64,000 bases of DNA, from positions 1,612,001 to 1,676,000 of the forward strand of contig CAJSYZ010000003.1 in the NCBI GenBank assembly GCA_910574455.1. The letters are read 5' to 3'. The DNA is from Trichaptum fuscoviolaceum (lineage: Eukaryota; Basidiomycota; Agaricomycetes; Hymenochaetales; Trichaptaceae). Made by a program: the position numbers and the translations under genes. Below are positions 11,388 through 21,220 of this stretch, one piece after another. Each line of letters opens with the position of its first letter. Positions within the stretch are counted from its first letter, which is position 1. The notes beneath the pieces are model-generated. The model was not told the origin of the DNA. It did no database searches and worked only from the letters and a program-made list of their open reading frames with translations.

Positions 11388-11599
11388 GATATTCTGTCTA
11401 CTCTATTCTGCTATGGTCTCTTGGTGCTCTGGCTTATATTGCTGTGTCTATGTCTATTCTGTGAGCTGCAATATGAAGAATTTGGGGCTTCTTGTCCTTT
11501 GGTTTTGTATATTACCCTAATTAATATGATAATGTAATATTTCTGTAACTTAAAAATAAATAAATACTATTTTATTCTCATACCCGTTTTATTCAGGAG

Positions 11600-12075
11600 G
11601 TACCAGATCCGTTATAGTAACTGGATGAGATATGCTGCCGGTTTGCCAGGTTATTGTCTGAGTATGGTAAACAGGGGGGTCAAGCATTGTAGACCGACCC
11701 CCAGTATTGCGGTACATTACACCCAATTTTGGCCATTACCAACACTATACCCGGACCTTACCGGAGTATTACCTTGTTTGGGAGGCTTTCGTGATGCCCT
11801 TACTCCCACTGGGAGTAAAGGGTACTGTATCCCCTAAATTGCCGTGGGATACCTGCAGTTTTGCACCTCCCCTAAACTGCCGCCGTGGGATACCTGCTTA
11901 TTTTCACCGCAGTTTCATTATCGGGTTTGCTTTCCATTACAACTCAAGCAACTCTCTCTTAACTTTGTTTCTGTTATTTACTGTCATCTTTTAGGAAATG
12001 GACTATTAAAGTGGAGAACCAAATGCAGGGAATGGGGGAGTAAGGGATCTGCCGGCGAAGCTCGGCCTGTTATCT
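11600..12075. mobile_element. Probable remnant of a non-autonomous mobile element
   Basis: This stretch has no coding potential but many short inverted repeats. At 11797-11822 the arms cccttactccca and tgggagtaaaggg face each other across one base, with one extra t. At 11827-11852 gtatccc pairs with gggatac, and the block cccctaaa-tgcc-gtgggatacctgc occurs twice, near 11831 and 11871. The motif cccttactccc recurs in inverted orientation at the right end (12035-12047). The right end (12035-12068) matches 29 of 34 bases of a segment at 26576-26609. A mobile element is inferred; no transposase is present. Confidence 0.4.
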
Positions 12076-12237
12076 AGTCTTTGATATCTACTCTGATTGT
12101 GATAACAAGCTAAAGAAAGATATGGTATTAGTATTGGGAGACGTGTGTCGTTACGCGTTTGATACACGTGATGCGCATCGTAATTAATTGGCTTTGAGTT
12201 CTATCTGCGATAAGCACATTCCTTTCGTTCTGCTTCG

Positions 12238-13829
12238 ATGTCGACAAATATCTCAGTTTTTACTTCGGAAAATGTTTTATTATATGGACTAGATGAAGTC
12301 AAGCCCGCTACAATCATTGTCGATACATCGACGGGCAAGATAACTGAAGTGAAGGAATCGCGAGCAAGTCGACAAGATTTCCCGGATGTCGCAGATAATC
12401 AATGGTTCGACGTAGGCAAAAAGCTCATACTTCCTGGACTCGTTGAGTGCGTCGACCACTTCATGACGTCCTCTATAACTCACATCTGTGTAGTGCACAC
12501 GTCCATCTGAATGAGCCAGGACGTACAGACTGGGAAGGTTTCTATACCGGAACACTGGCAGCTGCATCGGGCGGTGTGACTACCGTAGTTGACATGCCCC
12601 TGAACTCCATCCCACCTACGACGACGGTGAATAATCTGCAAGTAAAGCGTGAAGCAGCTGAGGGCAAGTGCTGGGTGGACGTAGCGTTCTGGGGTGGACT
12701 TATTCCGGATAACAAGGTAAGCTGACTCGCGGTGAATGGATCTACTGAACACTGGCGAGTTGATAAAGCTTTCAGAGTGAGCTCAAGGAAGTTGCGAACG
12801 CAGGAGCCCGAGGTTTCAAATGTTTCTTGATCGAGAGTGGCGTCGATGTGAGTCTAAAGCACTTGACCAGCTTTCTTTCTCGCTCACCTACTACGGAAGG
12901 AATTTCCCTGTGTCAATGAATCAGATGTCGATGTCGCGATGGAGCATCTAGGAGATGCATCTGTTCCACTCCTCTTTCACGCTGAACTAGAGTCTGAGCA
13001 TATCCATGCTGAAGCTCCCGCAGGCTCAGATCCCACTCTTTACCAAACTTTTCTCCAGTCACGACCCGAGGTTCTAGAGACCGATGCAATCTCGCTCGTC
13101 CTCCGATTGCAAGAAAAGCATAACTATCGGAAGTGCCACATTGTCCACCTTTCTGCCGCATCGGCGCTCCCTGCTATACGAGAAGCTAAAGCGAAGGGTC
13201 TCCCATTAACTGTCGAGACATGCTTCCATTACCTTGTTCTTGCCGCAGAGACAATTCCCGATGGTACCCCTAAGTTTAAATGCTGTCCACCAGTACGAGG
13301 AGAGGAGAATAGAGATAAGCTCTGGGAAGCACTCGTTGATGGTACTATCGATTGCGTTGTGTCGGACCACAGCCCTTGTATACCGGAACTCAAGCGTCAT
13401 GACGGAGACATCATGAAAGCCTGGGGCGGGATCAGCACGCTGGGTTTTGGGCTGAACCTACTTTGGACAGAAGGGCGAAAGAGGGGCGTTGGGATTGGAC
13501 AAATATGCAAATGGACTTGTGAAAGGACAGCAAAGCTTGCTTCCCTAGACGATCGAAAAGGGGGGATCAAGCAAGGTCTAGACGCAGATATCGTCATCTG
13601 GGACTCGGAAGCGGAGCAAATAGTTTAGTTCTTCTTTATTTTGCGCTAGAGTCATCACTGATTAATTGCCTCTCAGATCAACAGGGACAACATATACTTC
13701 AAAAACAAGCTTACCCCATACGAAGGCATGAATGTACGAGGGAGAGTCGAGAAGACTTTCGTCCGTGGGCAACTCGTATGGGATGGGACTAGTCAAGAGG
13801 AGAAAAGTCCCCTAGGCAGACTCATTTGA
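12238..13829 (+). CDS. DAL1: Allantoinase
   Basis: Allantoinase hydrolyses allantoin to allantoate in purine catabolism and lets the fungus use purines as a nitrogen source. It is a cytosolic metal-dependent amidohydrolase. The start at 12238 gives [20 protein letters not shown]. Exons then read [11 protein letters not shown], the metal-binding [15 protein letters not shown], the segment [32 protein letters not shown] (with the lysine that is typically carbamylated), [20 protein letters not shown] and CVVSDHSPC, which carries the conserved metal-ligand Asp. The C-terminus is spliced across an intron after SEAEQI into [17 protein letters not shown] and ends at TGA 13827-13829 after LGRLI. About six short introns are implied. 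Length is near 470 residues, normal for the family. Confidence 0.95.
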
Positions 13830-14549
13830 AACTCCATTCTCCATCGCGCACTGCTCATTGAAATCACTAAATTATCTGAATAGCAATTTGATGCGTATGA
13901 CGAAAATGGGCGCAGCTCTGAGTCTGTTTCACCTAAAGACTACCACTTAACCAACAGCGGATACCCATCAAATGAACTCCGTGAAGACGTCGTCTCACAT
14001 TTCATCCACATGCTACACAAGACATCAGGGGGATCTTTCTAGAATTCAAAGCTAAAGCAACCATCAAACGAGGTGCAGGATGCCACATTACTTGAAGAAT
14101 GTATAACAAACCGCCAGAAACTTGAAGGCGGGATCGGGCTTAGTGTGCGGAAGCATATTATCAAGTTTTGATTTACTCAATCAAGCATCGCGCAGGCACA
14201 ATACTTAGTACTTTCGTTAACGCATCGCCCCCGTTGGTCCATTAAACATTTCAAATACTGAGCTGGTAGGCTATCAACGAAATGTCAAGTCAATCAAATT
14301 TCAAATCCGGACACTTGCGGAAAAGTCATCGGGATGTCCCACATTCACTCTGGAGTGAAATGCTGCATGACTTCAGGTCCTCGTTGATCTCGTCTGGGCA
14401 GCATACTGTATATACTGATCTGTACGATAAGACGACTATCGGCCTCAATACGATACAGGAGCCAATAAAGACTGACATCAAACCTGGGGTAACATTTCTT
14501 CAAAGTCACTCGTGCTTGGTTCTCTTCCGCACTTTCAGGTGCCCTTGCG
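13830..14549. other. Gap between allantoinase and DUF6533 copy 2
   Basis: A 93-codon open frame from 14282 (MSSQSNFKSGHLRKSH) overlaps the start of the next gene but has no family resemblance I can see. It may be leader sequence or chance. Nothing else is evident. Confidence 0.4.
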
Positions 14550-16466
14550 ATGTCATCGATTGACCCCGAATGGATCGTTACTCTTCAGAACGGACGCGCA
14601 CAAAATGTGAGTGTCTTACTTGCGAACTTTCACTCGATCTCTAACATATTTGTCTCAACTCAGAATCTCTACTGTAAGCCATGATATATACTTCCAAGAA
14701 TCTCGCCTCATCATCAAGGTGTACTAGTATCATCATTCGTTCTACTTGTGAGTATTCAGCTGGACCTGGAACTTAGTCACTGTCCTAACTCTCGCTTCCT
14801 TACGAAGACACTGGACTGTCTCATTACTCTACCAGACGAGGTCCGCGATATTTTGTCCGAAATCGCTTCCATGATTTAGCTAAATCGTGAATGAAACCTT
14901 GATGCGTCATAGATTCAGTACATCTGGCCCTCGCGATTTAGCTTCTTGAAGGTCATGTACTTTGCCAACCGATATATAGGATTCATCGATGGAATTGCCA
15001 ACATGCATCGTACGTTCGCTCTGTGTAGTTCTTCCAGCTCACCCTTAACTTTCGCTGATCGCACTATTTAATAGTGACATATAATCCGAACCTTGATATA
15101 CATGTAGGTTCTCTTTGGTAAGGTGGATGCTCTTCAGAATGAATGTGCTTTTTATATAGGATTGTCTCATGCTGAACAACCTCGGCGCCTGTAAGTTAAT
15201 CCCACTCAACGATCTATACAGCACTATTCCAACTCATTTGATGACCAGGGATCTCTATCCTGGCTATGCCAATAGCAGGAGGTAAGCATACACGAAAACG
15301 TCATATTATTTGGTTATTTATGTGTTATAACTCCTTGCTCTACTTAGCGATAATGGCCCTTCGCTTGAGTGCGATGTTTAACAATCCGCGACCCAGTCGT
15401 CTCTTTCTTTTTGGCCTTCTAGGTGTAAGTGGTGCATATCATCCTGACCTCCCGCGCGCTGATCACCTCGCTTGCACTCTGTGAACGCCGTCATGCGACA
15501 TCAGTGCATAACTGTTATAATCATAGTGCTGACGCTTGTGCGGGAAAAGAAATTCAAATGTTTGTGTGGTGAATTCGGTTTAACCATTCATCTCTGAATA
15601 TGACTTTCACAGACAAACCCTCACTCTTCCCTAATATGATGCCATGTGTCTCCGCTTCTGGACCAGTAATAAACGATTGCATCGTCTTCGGAATGATTTC
15701 TCTGTTTGATTTTGGTACGTATACTGTACATTTCATCGGAGAATTCGCTTCTGACTGTAGGCGTGTCCAGTTATCGTAGTACTGACTATATGGAGAATTG
15801 TCGTTGGAGGTTCGTTTCTTGCGATTTGTTACGTCATGCATGAGATTGACGCTTGTGAACTACTGTAGGCTCACTTCAGTACAGCTCACTGCTGCAAATG
15901 ATGCTAGTAGATGGTATGTCCATGATTTGTGTTGACTGTGGAAAGTTCACTTAGCAATCTCGCACAAAGGCCTCTTGTTTTTCGTCGTTTCTTTCGGTGA
16001 GTTCAAAATACACTTCTATAGTATAATTTACTGAAAGGTAGTAGCCGGATCTCTTGCCAGCATAATCTGCGTGTTGGTTGCACCCGTAAGCTTATTATTC
16101 TCCGTTAAAACTGGTTTGTGATGTACTGATGAGTTTCGTAGGTAAACTTCTTCCCGTGCGTTGAACCCACAGACCTGATTCCCATGTATGCCAAGCAAGC
16201 TTTACTAACGTATTAACATTTATTCAAGGATGCAACACGTTCTCACCGCCAATATGGCGTCGCGCATCGTTATCCATTTACGAAAAAGAGTGGAACGTTC
16301 CTCTGGACCTTCATTTCAGACACGTAGCACGGTCAAGTTCTCGGGATCGAGGTCACGATCGACGGGTCAGAGCACAGGAACTAGTGAAGGATACTACTCT
16401 CATGAGTTATCACAATTCAGTGGCGTCGGTACAAGTGATAGGTGGAGAAATGATCCTCCTCGTTGA
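14550..16466 (+). CDS. DUF6533-domain integral membrane protein, copy 2
   Basis: Second member of the fungal DUF6533 family, function unknown. The chosen ATG at 14550 gives MSSIDPEWIVTLQNGRAQN. Splicing across a very short exon (14664-14673) gives NLYCVLVSSFVLL, then TLDCLITLPDE joined to YIWPSRFSFLKVMYFANRY, which is the family signature. Several later exons between 15 and 16.2 kb are hydrophobic and very short, so exact joins are uncertain. The last exon has the C-terminal membrane-exit pattern VLTANMASRIVIHLRKRVER, followed by a Ser/Arg/Gly-rich cytosolic tail ending at 16466. The gene converges on copy 3 with a 176 bp gap. The two share the order of motifs but differ in most residues, so any duplication is old. 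Confidence 0.75.
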
Positions 16467-16642
16467 GCAATGACTCAAGATGGAATAACGATGTATGTAA
16501 CAAGTAGTTCTGTTCAAAAAGGCTTTAATTAGCCGTGTAATCTTACATTCATATTGTGTCTTACTATCTTTTGTCGGTTGATGATTGTCCTGAGTTCGTA
16601 TCTTCATAAATGCATACGATTCCTCTGTCAACCGTCATCACG

Positions 16643-18375
16643 TCATGCAAAACTCGATAGTTCTGTCCTAATCTCGTCTGTTGCGACAACACGAGTACAG
16701 TCCATGCCTCTCCTCTTCACTTCATATTTCATCGAGCTGATGTTCGTGGCACCGGAAATATTAGAACCCGAAGAGACCTCACGTAGATGAAGAATAATAC
16801 GAGCGGAGAGGTTGGAGTGGAGGACCCGCTGTAGCCTGTTCATACGTAGTTAACTTCTGGTGATATGAACAGTGTTACAGTTCCAGTACATCACCACATT
16901 GATCTATGAGTGAGTTAGACACGATTTATTTGCGGAAGTATGAATTGAAACGTACATCTGTTAAGGAAAAGAAGAAGATATTTGCGACTGAAGTGGCTGA
17001 AATTCATGATCAATAATGTTTCAAATAAAGAGGCGAACAAAAGACGAACCAAATGAGCAAATGAAGTAGATTACACCTAGCGAATAGCTTAGCAAAGGCA
17101 TTGATGCACGTTGATTTGCCTTACCATCTCTGTAGAAGACATAAAAAAGCGACGTTGTGGTGTTGTGTCCTAAGTACGGACAATCAGTAAAAGTCCTGTC
17201 GGTCGAATTTCGCTTTCGCGAAGAATTAGCACGCACTCCGTTGTATGATTGTTTTCCAAGTTGTTAGCAGTACAATGACTGTATAACGTATCAGATTAGA
17301 CCATTGATCTTGCTTGAAGCCTTATATTCACTTAGTTCAAAGCCAGCAAGGAGCATCAAGGTGATCCACGCCTTCTCCCTGAACAGAAAGGAAACACAAT
17401 TTGGAATGTTCGGTGATTTGAGCGCAGTGTCTGCGATAGTTATGATAAGGAGGCCGATCTGACTGCGATTCTAGAATTGATGACCTTACATTGATAACCG
17501 TTGTGACTGGAAGAATCTTCCACGATCACCGGGATTACTATTAGCGCCTAGCGATGTAGTCAATTAGTGCTACGTATCAAGTCATGCCCCATAAAGGCCA
17601 CTCACAGCGCCGAATGCGAAGAGGAACATTGTTGTCTTCAGAAGCTTGAAGTTAAACTGGAACAGCGCATACGTGCGAAGGACCATGATGACTATCGAGG
17701 ACTATTTAGAATATTTCAGAGTGGAGGGGTTGACTGCTATTCATACGCTCTGATGCAGCTATACCGAATATTACGAGCCCTGTCAGAACATATTTAATTC
17801 GTAGAGATTGCGTGAGGGATGGATGATAAACTCACAAGACAGAGCTTCATACACCTTCAGGCATCCCTATAATTTCTTATTAGATTAATATGTTTCTGGT
17901 CAGCACTGAGCATGTACGACTGACCCCGGAGTTTAGAGCCGAGTAGTGCGCAACTGCAATGTAGAAAAAGAAATCAGAGCGTAGCGAGATTTGTTCAGAG
18001 ATACGCATATACATACAGAACATTGCCACAACTATATCAATGAGCCCCATGTAGCGACAAGCAAAATACAATAATTTTGCTGCGGTCCAACTTTGACTCC
18101 ATACAAGACGAATCTGAATAGATGTGCGTTCAATTATGGATATTCCGGCGGGTCGAAAAGAACGTACCTCTTCTGGTAAAGTAACAAGACAGTCGTAGAC
18201 CTGTATTAATGTGAGAACGTGTGAGGCTCGGAGCTCAAGTTGGTACGCTGGGACTCACGAGAAGCGTGAAGGCGGATGCTGTGGAATGAAGGATCTGCCG
18301 ATTATTAAAAGTCAAAGTTGAGTCTATCGAGTTGCTTGCCGATTATAGACTTTGTCCGGGTGGCATGGAGGACAT
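16643..18375 (-). CDS. DUF6533-domain integral membrane protein, copy 3
   Basis: Third family member, on the opposite strand and tail-to-tail with copy 2. Reading the minus strand, an exon gives ILHSTASAFTLL, the next VYDCLVTLPEE, and the next IRLVWSQSWTAAKLLYFACR and YMGLIDIVVAMF, which together make the DUF6533 signature. The terminal exon reads HSNLSARIILHLREVSSGSN and ends TELSSFA at 16643, matching in position and pattern the tail of copy 2. The start at 18375 (MSSMPPGQ) is the least certain part: the first intron needs a weak donor and its phase does not fit well, so the true first exon may lie upstream. An alternative begins near 18473 with MMPELASL. Confidence 0.68.
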
Positions 18376-19703
18376 GTAAAGTAAGCCTGTGAAGCAATGT
18401 GAAACTGTGACAAACGAACATTTATAATTTCATAGTTATGAACAACAACTACCAGACTTGCAAGTTCCGGCATCATTTCGGGGAGGACCTTGCGCTAGAA
18501 AGAGGAATACGGGGGTGGTGAGAGCAGTCAGCGTCGAAATGTGAAGGAGTCTCGTTAATAAGTACCTATGCTGACATGCGCGGATGCTGAAGCCAAATAG
18601 TTCGATTTTAGCGTATTGATGTCCGAATTAGAACATTGAGCTAAGGCTGTTTGGGAATTGGAGATGCCGCGGAGAATATAGCAGTAAGTGAAGACTGGAA
18701 GTCTGGTGTTATGGAGTAGTAGTAAGGACTCACCTCCGAGCGAGTGCGGGTGTAATTGTCGTCATCCCGTCGTTACGTATTTGATGTGCTAGCTATTTGC
18801 GAGAGAAATTGCAGAGATCACCTCGCTTAGGTTAGGACACTATTGATCCGGAGGAAAAGAAGCGACGATCATTCTACGATACATAAGCTTTAGCAAGCAT
18901 AGTCAAGATACGCAATCCCGAGCCCGAAGTGCAAGATTTGTAGCGGCCGACGTGTAGCATTGCACCGAGTCCATATCCCCCGAAACTGAGGACAACGATA
19001 TGAACCCGTTGCCAAGCTTTTATGTCCTCATAGCACCTCGCCATCCGCGCATTTTGAGGACCATAGCTGTGAGAGCTGTGATACTGTGCAGTGCAATGAA
19101 TTTCATAAGATGGGGCTGGAACCAAGGACACAAGCATTCTTCTTTCAAGTCGGTATGGGAGTCCATAGTATACGGATGGCGCCGAACGGAGGAACTGGCA
19201 TCTCCGAGCCTCGTGTTTAGTAGTATCTGTTCTAGGATTTGCCAGTGAGCGCTCGATCCTTGGAAATGCCACTTACCACATGATGCAGTGTTGTTCCAAG
19301 TAAATAAACAAGAGAGCCGAGGATCAGTTTATGCAGCAAAGGTCCAAAGACAAACGCAGTGAGGATGGCTTGTACATTAACGCAGCTGCTGCCCCCGCAG
19401 GTCGCTGAGAAGCATTGTTTTCTGCGGTTCCGTACGTCCCAGCCGAAATGGTTGCCAGCGTTATGCAACGAGGTCATTTTCGATCAGAAAGTAAACTACG
19501 CACCGTTTTAGAGTTCTTTGATGTGGTTCCCATGTAACCGAACTTCGAATGAGGCTGTGCATCTGAATAGAAGCTAGGTGATATGAAATAGAAAACTTCT
19601 TCGTGTAACATTATAATCGCTTTTTACATTCTTGGCTTCCTTCAAGTTGCCAATTCGTATCCTCGGAATCGACATATAGTACCTCGTGGGACCGGTCTGA
19701 TAT
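18376..19703. other. Region with unresolved minus-strand coding fragments
   Basis: Two minus-strand open segments may belong to one small gene. The first (19477 down to about 19275) begins MTSLHNAGNHFGWDV and contains one hydrophobic stretch, VNVQAILTAFVFGPLLHK. It is followed by a good donor (gtaagt) at about 19274. The other (down to 18874) contains VHIVVLSFGGYGLGAMLHVG. Joining them at the obvious acceptor gives a stop after five codons, so either the join is different or the gene is broken. No family is recognised. Confidence 0.3.
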
Positions 19704-20578
19704 TCATGCGCCTTCGAATGATATGTCAACATCAGAGTCCCTAGTATCAAGCCATCTCCGCCACAGTGATGCATAAACGCCATCAGTAGGATGTTTTCCG
19801 TCGGAAACGTGCGTAGTGTTGATGTCAGACGCACGGACTAAGCTGGCTATCCGACGAATTTCGCGGTGGTCCTTGGGACTGAGTCGCTTCACCCTGCGCG
19901 CAGCCTCCAGAGCTGGAGGATGTACCTATTTATATATCATACGGTTACTTGGGTTCCGTAGAAAGGAGCAAAGCTATTTGAACTCACCCGATCCGGGAAA
20001 ACCAACCAGTGCCACTTCATAACGGTCTTTGATGAGATCCAAGACTCTTCTAAATCCCTTTCCGTCTCTCTAGTTTCGCGGTACGCCGGCGGCAGACGAG
20101 GTGTGTAGTAGAGAATCTGCCGGGTTTGACTTGACTGAACAGTCTTTTGTGCCTTTGCGGCTGCTCGTGTGCATCGAGCGTCGTAAGGGAAGAGCTGGGC
20201 TTGCAGACGCTCAGCGCTCTCCCAGTACTTTGCCTCGTCCTCTATTGTTTCATATGTCTGATGAGGTCTTGATCGTGACAGTGGGTTGAACGGCCAGCGT
20301 AAAGAAATGCGGTGTTGGAGAGTGGGATGCTGAAGCCAGGAAATGAGCGTTTTGATGGAGTCTTCGAGAAACTTGTGTAACGTGCACTCGTGGTTTGAAG
20401 AGCTCTTGCTCAAAACGACCGAGAGAGGAAGTGAGTAAAGTAAGGCGGATATCCATAATCCTCTCAAAGCGGAGCGGGTCCTAGTACTGACGAGCATTGG
20501 GCTAGAGGTATGAACCATGGCGTCGTACATGGTGATGGCAGTGTTGAGTTCGAGGAACAAGGATGAAGTGGGAGACAT
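19704..20578 (-). CDS. Unrecognised protein, two exons, 270 aa
   Basis: I do not recognise this protein. Exon 1 (19988-20578, 197 codons) begins MSPTSSLFLELNTAITMYDA and exon 2 (19704-19925) begins VHPPALEAARRVKRLSP. The 62 nt intron between them has a gtgagt donor and an aatag acceptor, and both exons are whole numbers of codons, so the join is phase 0. The N-terminal quarter has a mildly hydrophobic stretch, LWISALLYSLPLSVVL, that could be a membrane or buried helix. The rest is hydrophilic, rich in Arg, Glu and Ser, with many R-E-T-R-E-type charged runs suggesting helical structure. No signal peptide or catalytic motif is seen. It could extend upstream. Support comes only from the clean two-exon frame. 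Confidence 0.5.
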
Positions 20579-21220
20579 CTCACCGTGGGCCTACGCGTAT
20601 ATGCCTGTGCATATTATTATACGTTCATAGGGCATGAGGAGGGCATGCGACTTCTTTACAATAACGAGGCGACCACCAGGCAGGCACGAGGCGGTGGCCA
20701 ACCGGCAAACGCGCCGATGTCGTTAAAGAGATATTGTTTGTCTCCTGCATCCCTATAACAGATTTTGAGGTAATTAAGTACAACATACCGCCTGACAATC
20801 TCTGGAAAAGTGCTGGTTGAAAACAAAAAATGTGTGCACTCCGAAGTGCGCACAAGAGAAGATCAACGAAACACGGTGTGACATAGCACGTGCCAATGTG
20901 ACTGCCACTGGCAGTGCTTCAAGAGTTCGAAGGTTTCAAGTTGTCACGGTGTCCGAGTCCCGCCAACTTCTCCAAGTCCTTCTCCATCACCAACTACATC
21001 AAAGGATCTTTGCACTAACTCCGATCTGCTCATCGAGGCTGCGCAAGCTAAATCGGTATAACTGGGCCATGTCTATTATTTGGAGTTTACGAGTCAAAGC
21101 TATACCGCACCCACATAGCTCCTGCTCCATATAAACCGCTGGATGGAAAGCCTGCAGTGGGGGCCGCCTGCTTGCTGTCCTTCCTACAACATCGGTTCAC
21201 ACGTAAAGCTTCAATAAGAT
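20579..21220. other. Upstream region of the RdRP gene
   Basis: Head-to-head region between the unrecognised ORF and the RNA-dependent RNA polymerase gene. Open stretches on the plus strand, for example LCTNSDLLIEAAQAKS near 21000 and FGVYESKLYRTHIAPAPYKP near 21100, read somewhat like protein and could be missed 5' exons of the polymerase, but no join is convincing. Confidence 0.35.

Larger units (their letters stand above)
10453..12237. other. Repeat-bearing gap between GRC3 and allantoinase
   Basis: Besides the possible small gene listed separately, this 1.8 kb gap contains a perfect hairpin, a GTCT microsatellite and a cluster of short inverted repeats from about 11.6 to 12.07 kb. The apparent ORFs across the microsatellite (Cys-Leu-Ser-Val repeats) are translation of the repeat itself. 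The last 150 bases are the likely promoter of the allantoinase gene. Confidence 0.5.

Noticed and set aside
11229..11537. Cys/Leu/Ser/Val-repeat ORFs on the plus strand
   Set aside because: They are translations of the GTCT microsatellite in different frames; flanking parts show no protein pattern.
18874..19477. A fourth DUF6533 gene
   Set aside because: The hydrophobic fragments here lack the TLP-E/W/NRY signature, and the obvious splice join creates an early stop.
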